This document shows positions 1 to 4,613 of a stretch of DNA of 5,109 nt, one piece after another. The translations under genes were made by a program, and so were the position numbers. Source of the stretch: an uncultured Oscillospiraceae bacterium (GTDB lineage: Bacteria; Bacillota; Clostridia; Oscillospirales; Oscillospiraceae); the NCBI GenBank assembly GCA_905205085.1, contig CAJLCG010000128.1:1-5109 (forward strand). The letters are read 5' to 3'. The notes beneath the pieces are model-generated. The model worked only from the letters and a program-made list of their open reading frames with translations. It was not told the origin of the DNA and did not search any database. Every line of letters begins with the position of its first letter. Within the stretch, counting starts at the first letter, position 1.

Positions 1-50
1 GCCGAAACTTATCAAATGCCCGAAGTGACCCGCCCCCGTAAAATGGGGGT

Positions 51-111
51 CCGGGGGGCAACGCCTATGAACACCGGCGCAAGCCAGGTGTTCATCGAAG
101 GAGTCCCCCGG
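51..111 (+). repeat. Long two-part inverted repeat, possible structured RNA or repeat element
   Basis: Outer arms CCGGGGG (51-57) and CCCCCGG (105-111) are perfectly complementary. Inside them ATGAACACC (67-75) pairs with GGTGTTCAT (87-95). This inner helix continues as GGC (76-78) with GCC (83-85), leaving one bulged A at 86 and closing on a GCAA loop (79-82), a GNRA-type tetraloop on the plus strand. About 19 pairs fold in 61 bases, which is much more than expected by chance. The tetraloop mildly favours a plus-strand RNA, but a palindromic intergenic repeat fits equally well. I do not recognise a named family. Confidence 0.5.
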
Positions 112-121
112 CGGCGGTTTG

Positions 122-149
122 GTTACTTTGCCGCCGCGGGCAAAGTAAC
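122..149. repeat. Perfect 11-bp inverted repeat (GTTACTTTGCC arm)
   Basis: The arm GTTACTTTGCC (122-132) is exactly complementary to GGCAAAGTAAC (139-149) across a 6-base GC-rich loop. There is no T-run directly after it on either strand, so it is not a typical intrinsic terminator. It shares the TACTTT/AAAGTA core with the hairpin at 3158-3183, and the two probably belong to one intergenic repeat class (inference). Confidence 0.6.
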
Positions 150-169
150 ATACGTCCCCCATAAAAAAC

Positions 170-178
170 TTATCCACA
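170..178 (+). promoter_or_regulatory. DnaA box, perfect consensus
   Basis: TTATCCACA matches the strict bacterial DnaA-box consensus at all nine positions. It lies in an AT-rich pocket and forms one arm of an 11-bp palindrome with the reverse box at 193-201. DnaA binds such 9-mers at origins and at regulated promoters. No promoter is visible here, so a role as an outlying origin or DnaA-titration site is the likeliest reading (inference). Confidence 0.75.
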
Positions 179-192
179 TTCTCTCCGAAAAA

Positions 193-201
193 TGTGGATA
201 A
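193..201 (-). promoter_or_regulatory. DnaA box, perfect consensus, inverted partner
   Basis: TGTGGATAA is the exact reverse complement of TTATCCACA. With two flanking bases on each side the pair forms an 11-bp inverted repeat (170-180 with 191-201) separated by 10 bases. Its last two bases lie inside the A-run that encodes the U-tract of the jag terminator, so box and terminator are physically interlocked. Confidence 0.75.
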
Positions 202-236
202 AAAATCCGGGACCCTGTGAAAACAGAGTCCCGGAT
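200..236 (-). terminator. Rho-independent terminator of the rpmH-jag transcription unit
   Basis: Read leftward, the transcript forms a 9-bp stem (205-213 with 228-236), a single C/A mismatch, four more pairs (215-218 with 223-226) and a 4-base loop. It is then followed by a run of U residues encoded by the A-run at 200-205. The hairpin begins 17 bases after the jag stop codon. It marks the end of the leftward operon. On the plus strand no T-run follows the hairpin directly, so it looks one-directional. Confidence 0.9.
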
Positions 237-253
237 GTGCTTATGGATGGTTT

Positions 254-1129
254 TTACCGGCCGTTGGGGGCGTAAGCCACCACAGTACGGCGGTTAGGCT
301 CCACACCAGTGGAGTAAGTTGTGACATTGGGATAGTCCTGCAGCGCGGCATGGATCACATGGCGCTCGTAGGCGTTCATGGGCTCCAGGGTCATGTTCTT
401 GCGATACTTGACCACCTTGCCCGCCACCTTCACGGCCAGGCGCTGGAGGGACTCCTCCCGCTTGGCCCGGTAGCCCTCGGCGTCGATGTGGATGCGCACC
501 CGCTTGGACTGGCCCCGGTTCACGGAATAGTTGGTCAGCTGCTGGATGGCGTCCAGAGTCTCGCCCCGGCGGCCAATGATGGCGCCCAGGCCGTGGCCCT
601 GGAGAATGACCTTATAGCCGGTCTCGCTGCGGTAGATGTCAGGGGTGGCCTGCACGTTCAGGTGCTCCATCAGGCCCTCCAGGAACTCCCGGATCTTCAT
701 GGCCTTGAGGTCGTCCTCAGCGGCGGGCTCCAGCTCCGCCACAGGGGCGGGGGCGGGCTTCTCCTCCTTGCCGATCAGCACCTCATCCCCGGGCTGCAGG
801 GTGTTCTTCTCCTCCTGCTGGGGGGCGGGCTGGGGCACAGGCTTGGGCTCCGCTTTGGGGGCGGGAGCGGCCTTGGGAGCCTCCTGAACAGGCTTGGGCT
901 CCTCCACAGGGGCCTTCACAGGCTCAGCGGCGGGAGTCTCATCTTCCTCCCCAGGAACTTCATAGCTGACACGGACCTTGGCGGGGTTACCGCCGAAGCC
1001 CAGGAAACCGGACTTGGCCCGCTCGATGACCTCCACGGACACGTCGTCCCGGTCCAGACCCAGCTGGAACAGGGCGGCGGCGATGGCGTCCTCTTCGGAC
1101 CGGCCGGTGGTCTCGATCCACTTACGCAT
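254..1129 (-). CDS. jag: Jag/KhpB (EloR) family RNA-binding protein, Jag_N-KH-R3H
   Basis: A 291-residue cytoplasmic RNA-binding protein of the Jag/KhpB/EloR family. In Gram-positive bacteria these proteins pair with KhpA and influence cell elongation, division and mRNA fate; Jag was first named as the gene next to spoIIIJ. The N-terminal Jag_N domain spans about residues 1-56, including the FLGFGG segment (42-47). A linker rich in Pro, Ala and Glu spans about 57-140. A KH domain spans about 143-210 with the GxxG loop GRRG at 186-189. The C-terminal R3H domain spans about 211-291 with the R-x3-H pair at Arg256 and His260. The ATG lies 2 bases after the yidC stop, with AGGAGGG (1139-1145) 9 bases upstream inside yidC, so translation is probably coupled. 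The terminator at 200-236 follows directly. The long Pro/Ala/Glu linker varies among relatives; the domains themselves look intact. Confidence 0.96.
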   Translation of the reverse strand: MRKWIETTGRSEEDAIAAALFQLGLDRDDVSVEVIERAKSGFLGFGGNPAKVRVSYEVPGEEDETPAAEPVKAPVEEPKPVQEAPKAAPAPKAEPKPVPQPAPQQEEKNTLQPGDEVLIGKEEKPAPAPVAELEPAAEDDLKAMKIREFLEGLMEHLNVQATPDIYRSETGYKVILQGHGLGAIIGRRGETLDAIQQLTNYSVNRGQSKRVRIHIDAEGYRAKREESLQRLAVKVAGKVVKYRKNMTLEPMNAYERHVIHAALQDYPNVTTYSTGVEPNRRTVVAYAPNGR

Positions 1130-1131
1130 AA

Positions 1132-2523
1132 TCAGACACCCTCCTTCTTGTCATCCTCGTCCTGGGGCTGCTCCTGGACTTCCTCCACCGTCTCAGCGGC
1201 TTGGGTGTCCTCAGCGATCTCAGGGGCAGCCTCGTTCTCGGGCTGCTCCTGCTCAGGGGCGGGGATCTCGGGGGCGGGCTGCTGGACAGTCTGGACGTCC
1301 TGCTGGACCTCCTGCTTGTCCTCCGGCTGCTCCTTCTTCTTGTTCTTCTTATTCTTGCTTCGGATCTTCTCGTCCTCCGCCGCCTTCTGAGCGGCGATCA
1401 GGTCGCTGGGGTCCACATAGGGGGTCACCCCGCCGAAGCGGTTGGGGTCGTAAGCACGGCCGCGGGCGTAGGCACGGATGCCGATGCGGCTGTCATCCTT
1501 GTTGATGCTGGGGCCGGCATCCTCGTCCTTCTTGACGGCCTTCTTCTTGCCCCGGTTCTTCTTCTCTTCCTCCAGACGGCGCTGACGCTCCAGACGGGCC
1601 TCTTCCTTGCGCCGCTTCTCCTCTTCCTTCTCCTCCAGCTCGCGCTGAGCGGCGGCGGCCTGAGCGGCCTCGTAGTCCTTCTTCAGCAGCTTACCGCAGA
1701 TGAGCTCCTGGAAGATGGAGAAGAAATACTGGGCGATCCAGTAGATGGACAGACCGGCGGGTACGGTAAAGCCGATCCACAGGGACATCAGGGGCATCAT
1801 GATCATCATGGTGCGGTTGGTCTTGGCAGTGGTCTCGTCCTGAGCCTGATTGCGGTTCATCTGGTTGGTCTTCAGGCTCACCTGCATGGACAGCAGGGAC
1901 ACGGCTACCGACACCAGGGGCAGCAGGAACAGACCCACGGAGCTCCAGCTGATTCCGCCCTGCCAGAACTGCCAGTTGGGGATGGCGGCCAGGTTAATGC
2001 CAAGGAACTGGAAGTCCATAGCAAACACCTTGCTGCCCGCCTCACCCAGGGCGGCCTGGACCTGGGCCAGTACCTCGGGGGAGCTCAGGGCATTGGCCAT
2101 GGCGATCTGGGGATAGGCACCCTTCATGGCCACGCCGGTGATCTCGGCCACAGTTTTCACCTGGTCAGCACTCAGGTCCATGAAGTAGGTCAGGGGCTCA
2201 CGAATGATATAGTACAGAGGGATCAGCACGAACAGGGGCAGCAAGGACCACAGGCAGCCGCCCATGGGGTTGACCTTCTCCCGCTCATACAGCTTTTGGA
2301 CCTCCATCTGATAACGTTCCCGGTCCTTGCCGTACTGCTTTTGCAGCTGCTGCATCTTGCCGGAGAGCAGATTCATCTTGATCATGCTCTTCTTACCCTT
2401 CAGGGACAGGGGGAACAGGATCAGCTTTACCACCAGGGCAAAGAGCATCAGGGCCACGGCATAGCCGAAGTAGTTATAGAAAAACAACAGCAGCCAGGCA
2501 AAGGGTTTCAGAATAATACCCAC
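1132..2523 (-). CDS. yidC: YidC/Oxa1 family membrane protein insertase with long charged C-terminal tail
   Basis: A 463-residue polytopic membrane insertase that places proteins in the cytoplasmic membrane, alone or with SecYEG. The first helix (about 10-39) carries a basic residue, Lys33, before LFPLSLK, where Gram-positive YidC proteins have the groove Arg/Lys. A charged cytoplasmic hairpin (about 41-86) leads to the conserved NPMGGCL (85-91) and the next helix (about 92-110). Further helices lie at about 193-214, 236-253 and 257-275. There is no lipobox, unlike Bacillus SpoIIIJ. Residues 281-463 form a soluble tail: an Ala/Glu/Arg/Lys-rich probable coiled coil (about 284-330), a short Arg/Tyr/Gly segment (about 348-370), a Lys-rich patch (388-397), then an acidic Gln/Glu/Pro end. 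The start is GTG, chosen because GGAGGT (2530-2535) sits 6 bases upstream and the protein begins at the expected first segment. It lies 37 bases after yidD and 2 bases before jag. Confidence 0.95.
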   Translation of the reverse strand: MGIILKPFAWLLLFFYNYFGYAVALMLFALVVKLILFPLSLKGKKSMIKMNLLSGKMQQLQKQYGKDRERYQMEVQKLYEREKVNPMGGCLWSLLPLFVLIPLYYIIREPLTYFMDLSADQVKTVAEITGVAMKGAYPQIAMANALSSPEVLAQVQAALGEAGSKVFAMDFQFLGINLAAIPNWQFWQGGISWSSVGLFLLPLVSVAVSLLSMQVSLKTNQMNRNQAQDETTAKTNRTMMIMMPLMSLWIGFTVPAGLSIYWIAQYFFSIFQELICGKLLKKDYEAAQAAAAQRELEEKEEEKRRKEEARLERQRRLEEEKKNRGKKKAVKKDEDAGPSINKDDSRIGIRAYARGRAYDPNRFGGVTPYVDPSDLIAAQKAAEDEKIRSKNKKNKKKEQPEDKQEVQQDVQTVQQPAPEIPAPEQEQPENEAAPEIAEDTQAAETVEEVQEQPQDEDDKKEGV

Positions 2524-2560
2524 AATGGTACCTCCACATATTTAGTTGGTTCCGGCGTGT

Positions 2561-2779
2561 CTACGGTACGGGGTCGTACTCGATAGACTTTTGCCGGTGA
2601 AAGGGATTGCACCGCAGAATACGGCGCAATGCCAGCCAGCCCCCCTTCCACGCTCCATACTTCTCCACCGCCTCCAGGGCATAAGCCGAGCAGGTGGGAA
2701 TAAAGCGGCAGCATGGGGGGCGCAGAGGCGAAATTTCCCGCTGATAAAATCGGATCAACCACAAAAAGAGCTTTTTCAT
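2561..2779 (-). CDS. yidD: YidD, membrane protein insertion efficiency factor
   Basis: A 72-residue protein of the YidD (DUF37) family, a small membrane-associated factor that assists YidC-dependent insertion. Family hallmarks are visible: a short amphipathic/hydrophobic N-terminus (residues 3-12), FYQREISPL (11-19), the cysteine block [12 protein letters not shown] (23-34), [15 protein letters not shown] (46-60) and the DPVP ending (69-72). Cysteines are at 23, 24, 30 and 57. Length is typical. The ATG overlaps the rnpA stop as ATGA, and there is no well-placed Shine-Dalgarno (a GAGGGAG stretch ends about 15 bases upstream), so translation probably depends on coupling to rnpA. The position between rnpA and yidC is the usual one. 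Confidence 0.96.
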   Translation of the reverse strand: MKKLFLWLIRFYQREISPLRPPCCRFIPTCSAYALEAVEKYGAWKGGWLALRRILRCNPFHRQKSIEYDPVP

Positions 2780-3141
2780 TTGGATTCTGACTTGGCTCCC
2801 TCTTGGGGGCGGACCAGCTCCAGCTTTCGCATCAGCTGCAAAAAGCTGCGCTCCAGATCGTGGTAACGGCCATAGATCACCCGGGTGCGGGCTACCACCA
2901 CAATGTCGTAGCCAGGCATCAGCCGGGCCTCATTGGTGCGGTACAGCTCCCGGATTCTCCGGCGGGCCCGGTTGCGCTTGACGGCGTTGCCCAGCTTCAC
3001 GCCTGTCGTAATGCCAAGGCGGCTGATCGGCCGGTTGGTCTTACGGCAGTAGATGGCAAAATAGGGCGACACCGCGCTGCGGCCCTTGTTGTACAGGCGG
3101 CGGAATTCATGATTTTGTTTTAGCGCAATGGTATGCTTCAT
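2776..3141 (-). CDS. rnpA: Ribonuclease P protein component (RnpA)
   Basis: A 121-residue basic protein that binds the catalytic RNase P RNA and helps remove 5' leaders from precursor tRNAs in the cytoplasm. The N-terminal [20 protein letters not shown] is typical. The family signature is at about residues 49-65, [17 protein letters not shown], containing the RNR motif at 56-58. Later segments GYDIVVVAR (77-85) and [12 protein letters not shown] (96-107) match the fold's strand and helix. The frame stays open for 15 more codons upstream. I chose the ATG at 3141 because the homologous N-terminus begins there, an AAAGG site lies just upstream, and the longer version would read through the hairpin at 3158-3183. 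It overlaps yidD by four bases. Unusually, it is 752 bases from the rpmH stop instead of nearly adjacent, and I see no clear promoter of its own. Confidence 0.95.
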   Translation of the reverse strand: MKHTIALKQNHEFRRLYNKGRSAVSPYFAIYCRKTNRPISRLGITTGVKLGNAVKRNRARRRIRELYRTNEARLMPGYDIVVVARTRVIYGRYHDLERSFLQLMRKLELVRPQEGAKSESK

Positions 3142-3157
3142 AAATTCTACCTTTCCC

Positions 3158-3183
3158 CCTACTTTTCTCGAGAGAAAAGTAGG
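3158..3183. repeat. Perfect 11-bp inverted repeat (CCTACTTTTCT arm) just upstream of rnpA
   Basis: CCTACTTTTCT (3158-3168) pairs exactly with AGAAAAGTAGG (3173-3183) around the 4-base loop CGAG. It sits about 17 bases upstream of the rnpA start, immediately before the Shine-Dalgarno region, so in the rnpA mRNA it would be a stable 5' hairpin. It could protect the transcript or affect ribosome access (inference). The TACTTT/AAAGTA core recurs at 122-149. A smaller inverted repeat follows at 3198-3214 (GCGAAAC, TTC loop, GTTTCGC). Confidence 0.65.
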
Positions 3184-3300
3184 CAAAAGAGCTTTCTGCG
3201 AAACTTCGTTTCGCTTCTGTCAAATCCAAATGTTTTCTCTTAAGACAGGACAAAAAAACACAAAAAGTCCCGCATCGTTTGGTGTACGGAAGAGTGAAAC

Positions 3301-3563
3301 CGGGTGGGCTTGTCCCTTTTGGATAGAGAGAAATCTCATTGAAACCCGCCCGCAGGCGATCCCAAAACAGAGCCCAGCAAAGCGGGTCTGTTTTGGAAAG
3401 GAGGCGCAATGGAATGAGCGAGCTTTGCCTATTTAGGCGAAGCGAGGGATATGAAATTTGCGCCGACGCTGTCATGCTGCGGATTGGACGCGCTGCCGGG
3501 TCGATAACTCCGACGACTTCGCCGCCAAACAGAACCCGCTTTGCGGTTTCTTGGTTTGCCGGC
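3301..3563 (+). ncRNA. Candidate structured RNA, multi-stem region (strand tentative)
   Basis: Four consecutive helices are visible. CGGGTGGG (3301-3308) pairs with CCCGCCCG (3345-3352) with one U-G wobble; it encloses GAGA/TCTC (3326-3329, 3334-3337) capped by a GAAA loop. CCAAAACAGA (3362-3371) pairs with TCTGTTTTGG (3387-3396). GGCGCAA (3403-3409) pairs with TTGCGCC (3458-3464) and encloses a 9-bp hairpin (3422-3430 with 3435-3443, one U-G wobble). A long imperfect hairpin spans 3521-3563, with about 16 pairs closing on TTT. Both wobbles and the GNRA-type loop favour the plus strand, antisense to the operon. No promoter for such a transcript is evident, and an intergenic palindromic repeat is the main alternative. 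Confidence 0.35.
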
Positions 3564-3657
3564 ATCCGCTCTGTCGTTATCTCCCCTGCGCGTCTATCCT
3601 CGCACTTCTCCTTGTCATGCTTCGGCGGCTGCGCGACGCGCGGCTTCCCTTCGTCTC

Positions 3658-3702
3658 GGGCGCAAAACAGTGCCGCTTTCGCGGCCCTTCGGTTTTTTGC
3701 CC
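3658..3702. repeat. Inverted repeat with nested GCCGC/GCGGC hairpin
   Basis: Outer arms GGGC (3658-3661) and GCCC (3699-3702), then AAAA (3664-3667) with TTTT (3693-3696), flank a tight hairpin GCCGC (3672-3676), TTTC loop, GCGGC (3681-3685). The outer helix is interrupted by a 2x2 internal loop. It belongs to the structured stretch between rpmH and rnpA; function unknown. Confidence 0.4.
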
Positions 3703-3759
3703 TCGCTCCGGTCCATCCGCGCTGCTCCGCACGCCTCCGCATTTCGCTGTATGCACCGC

Positions 3760-3788
3760 AGGGGCGGGGGAATCATTCCCACGCCCCT
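3760..3788. repeat. Strong 12-bp hairpin in the rpmH-rnpA spacer
   Basis: AGGGGCG (3760-3766) pairs with CGCCCCT (3782-3788). After one G/A mismatch GGGAA (3768-3772) pairs with TTCCC (3776-3780) around a TCA loop. It is very stable, but neither strand has a T-run after it, so it is not a canonical intrinsic terminator. It might still act as a processing or pausing hairpin in the rpmH-rnpA transcript, or mark an end of the inserted element (inference). Confidence 0.5.
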
Positions 3789-3893
3789 AAATATGCGTTT
3801 CTGAATTGTGTCCTTCTGCCATATCGCATAGGAAGATCCGATGTGCCTTTGCTTTACGGCTCAGGCAAAAACGGGATCTGTCCAGCCCACGGA

Positions 3894-4028
3894 TCAGTGG
3901 GTCAGACGAGCGCGGCCCTTCGCACGACGGCGAGCCAGAACCTTGCGGCCATTGCGGGTGGCCATACGCTTACGGAAGCCGTGCTCCTTGGAACGCTGGC
4001 GCTTCTTGGGCTGATAGGTACGAAGCAT
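3894..4028 (-). CDS. rpmH: 50S ribosomal protein L34
   Basis: A 44-residue, strongly basic protein of the large ribosomal subunit. The sequence is the complete L34 signature: the [19 protein letters not shown] segment (residues 4-22) and the Arg/Lys-rich [18 protein letters not shown] end, at normal length. The frame is open for 60 more codons upstream, but the ATG at 4028 is certain from the family start and the Shine-Dalgarno AGGAGGTG about 7 bases upstream. It is the first gene of the leftward operon, behind the consensus promoter at 4155-4184 and a leader of about 120 bases. The next gene, rnpA, is 752 bases away instead of nearly adjacent, and I see no convincing terminator in between. 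Confidence 0.98.
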   Translation of the reverse strand: MLRTYQPKKRQRSKEHGFRKRMATRNGRKVLARRRAKGRARLTH

Positions 4029-4055
4029 GGGGGACACCTCCTCATCTAATTTCAA

Positions 4056-4092
4056 GCCGGCGGACCGGCCCAACAACAGCCGTCTCCGGCTG
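4056..4092 (-). promoter_or_regulatory. Two adjacent hairpins in the rpmH mRNA leader
   Basis: Read leftward, CAGCCG and CGGCTG (4092-4087 and 4082-4077) form a perfect 6-bp stem with the GNRA-type loop GAGA. It is followed by GCCGG and CCGGC (4069-4065 and 4060-4056) around a TCCG loop. Both lie between the rpmH transcription start and its Shine-Dalgarno. They could stabilise the mRNA or tune L34 synthesis; no specific leader family is recognised. Confidence 0.5.
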
Positions 4093-4154
4093 CGGTTCGC
4101 AAATACGTTCCGGGAAAAGGGTAGAATGACCCTCTCCGCGGAATGACGGCTTAC

Positions 4155-4184
4155 ATTATATCCCCTGTCTTTTCCACCTGTCAA
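4155..4184 (-). promoter_or_regulatory. Consensus sigma-A-type promoter for rpmH (leftward)
   Basis: On the minus strand TTGACA (4184-4179) and TATAAT (4160-4155) are both exact consensus hexamers, separated by 18 bases. Transcription should start near 4148, giving a leader of about 120 bases before the rpmH ATG at 4028. It is expected to drive rpmH and possibly the genes down to jag. A DnaA-box-like 9-mer (4170-4178) lies in the spacer and a better one (4199-4207) just upstream, so DnaA could modulate it (inference). Confidence 0.9.
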
Positions 4185-4198
4185 CTCCTTTTTTGCTC

Positions 4199-4207
4199 TT
4201 TTCCACA
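4199..4207 (+). promoter_or_regulatory. Near-consensus DnaA box
   Basis: TTTTCCACA differs from TTATCCACA at one position. Weaker 7-of-9 copies TTTTCCACC occur at 4170-4178 (plus) and 4314-4322 (minus). The position between the divergent rpmH and dnaA promoters is where many Firmicutes carry DnaA boxes for dnaA autoregulation and origin function. Three degenerate sites are suggestive, not proof. Confidence 0.45.
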
Positions 4208-4359
4208 AACTTTTTCATTTTAGGCGGAAGCGCACCATATCTTGTGGTCCTCTCCCCCATTTTCCCATATTTTTTTGGGGGCGCGCGCTTCTTTCCCCAC
4301 CATGCTTCAAAACGGTGGAAAAAAGTGATACATCTAAAATAAAAAAGGCTGGGAAATCC

Positions 4360-4388
4360 TTGCGGCCAGGGGTGATTTTTGCTATAAT
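4360..4388 (+). promoter_or_regulatory. Extended -10 promoter for the dnaA leader
   Basis: A perfect TATAAT (4383-4388) is preceded by TG one base upstream (4380-4381), giving an extended -10 element. A weak -35, TTGCGG (4360-4365), sits 17 bases upstream. Transcription should begin near 4395, about 220 bases before the dnaA start. The AT-rich stretch at about 4331-4346 just upstream could be an UP element or an unwinding region. Confidence 0.8.
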
Positions 4389-4411
4389 GATGCTGATCAA
4401 AAATGACAGCT

Positions 4412-4433
4412 CTCTCCCCAAATGCCGGGAGAG
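4412..4433 (+). promoter_or_regulatory. First hairpin of the dnaA leader
   Basis: CTCTCCC (4412-4418) pairs perfectly with GGGAGAG (4427-4433) around an 8-base loop, about 17 bases after the predicted transcription start. Its 3' arm contains GAGAGG (4429-4434 with the next base), which is also complementary to CCTCTC (4485-4490) at the foot of the terminator hairpin downstream. The two pairings exclude each other, as in an attenuation switch. Confidence 0.5.
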
Positions 4434-4455
4434 GGCGGCACGGTCGGTTGAAATG

Positions 4456-4496
4456 GGTCCCCTGCCCAAATAGGGCTGCGGGGACCTCTCTTTTTT
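4456..4496 (+). terminator. Intrinsic terminator/attenuator in the dnaA leader
   Basis: GGTCCCC (4456-4462) pairs perfectly with GGGGACC (4480-4486). An inner GCCC (4464-4467) pairs with GGGC (4473-4476) around an AAATA loop. The stem is followed by TCTCTTTTTT (4487-4496). This has all parts of a factor-independent terminator on the dnaA strand, yet it lies after the only clear promoter and before the dnaA start. It may therefore end a leader RNA of about 100 bases and let dnaA be expressed only by read-through or antitermination, or dnaA may have a second promoter I cannot see. Confidence 0.75.
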
Positions 4497-4535
4497 CCTT
4501 CGAATCGGTCCGAACCTGGCAACCTTCCATGGCCG

Positions 4536-4563
4536 CGGGCGGGAGTATGGCATATTCCGCCCG
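4536..4563 (+). promoter_or_regulatory. Second dnaA leader hairpin between attenuator and start codon
   Basis: The left arm 4536-4548 pairs with the right arm 4552-4563 in 12 pairs, with one bulged G and one G-U wobble, closing on GGC. It lies 50 bases before the dnaA ATG with no T-run after it, so it is a structural leader element and not a terminator. The wobble suits a plus-strand RNA. Confidence 0.5.
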
Positions 4564-4613
4564 TGTTGCTATGCCTACGGCCGTTATTTTCCTGTAAGGA
4601 GGTCTTTCCTTTC

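Larger units (their letters stand above)
1..253. other. Non-coding region downstream of jag: repeat-like hairpins, DnaA boxes, terminator
   Basis: I see no credible gene here. The only open frame of any length (plus strand, 16-201) runs through inverted repeats and has no ribosome site. From left to right the stretch holds a C5/G5 inverted repeat (33-37 with 45-49), a long hairpin (51-111), a second hairpin (122-149), an AT-rich segment with two inverted DnaA boxes (about 161-205), and the operon terminator (200-236). In many Firmicutes mnmE follows jag closely, but no mnmE sequence is visible before the window edge, so the usual order is either interrupted by this spacer or ends here. Confidence 0.7.
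3142..3893. other. Gene-free insertion between rpmH and rnpA, rich in hairpins
   Basis: In most Firmicutes rpmH and rnpA are close neighbours; here 752 bases separate them. Long frames occur on both strands, overlapping each other and the flanking genes. None shows a recognisable domain or a plausible ribosome site with gene-like composition, so I call none of them a gene. The stretch is instead dense with inverted repeats at 3158-3183, 3198-3214, 3301-3352, 3362-3396, 3403-3464, 3521-3563, 3658-3702 and 3760-3788. The part near rpmH (about 3789-3893) shows only weak pairing and no good terminator. An inserted non-autonomous repeat or a large structured RNA are the two readings I consider likely. 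Confidence 0.6.
4029..4613. other. Divergent rpmH/dnaA intergenic region, probable origin-proximal control region
   Basis: No gene is visible. The stretch carries the rpmH leader and promoter on the left, degenerate DnaA boxes (4170, 4199, 4314) and AT-rich patches in the middle (about 4260-4275 and 4331-4346), and the dnaA promoter, attenuator and leader hairpins on the right. The two promoters fire away from each other. In many Firmicutes one part of a bipartite oriC lies here and another between dnaA and dnaN, which is outside the window. Too few strong DnaA boxes are present to place the origin with certainty. Confidence 0.6.

Noticed and set aside
9..17. TTATCAAAT as a third DnaA box near the left edge
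   Set aside because: Only six of nine positions match the consensus, so it is expected by chance.
16..201. 61-codon plus-strand frame at the left edge
   Set aside because: It runs through the hairpins at 51-111 and 122-149 and ends inside the DnaA-box palindrome. There is no ribosome site and no familiar domain.
350..2586. Long plus-strand frames at 350-1390 and 1201-2586 opposite jag and yidC
   Set aside because: They are antisense shadows of two well-supported genes. Their Leu/Gly/His-rich composition mirrors the opposite strand, and no domain is recognisable.
2776..3186. Longer rnpA version starting at 3186
   Set aside because: The extra 15 residues are encoded by the perfect hairpin and the Shine-Dalgarno region. 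The homologous N-terminus begins at the ATG at 3141.
3195..3223. TTGACA on the minus strand at 3223-3218 as a promoter for rnpA
   Set aside because: No TATAAT-like hexamer occurs at 16-19 bases; the matching position falls in the 3198-3214 inverted repeat.
3107..3742. 211-codon minus-strand frame overlapping the rnpA start
   Set aside because: It crosses nearly all the inverted repeats, overlaps rnpA in another frame and shows no recognisable domain. Open frames on both strands of this block suggest chance openness. A search for conserved homologues under protein-level selection would be needed to reverse this.
3867..3888. Possible rpmH terminator on the minus strand (GGG/CCC stem followed by five T)
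   Set aside because: Only three consecutive pairs form the stem, which is too weak to support termination.
3339..4049. 236-codon plus-strand frame
   Set aside because: It runs antisense across the whole of rpmH and through the hairpin cluster, with no recognisable domain.
4331..4370. Minus-strand T-rich run after a CTGG/CCAG pairing as a terminator
   Set aside because: The stem is short and interrupted, and no leftward gene precedes it inside the window; an AT-rich promoter or unwinding patch explains the run better.
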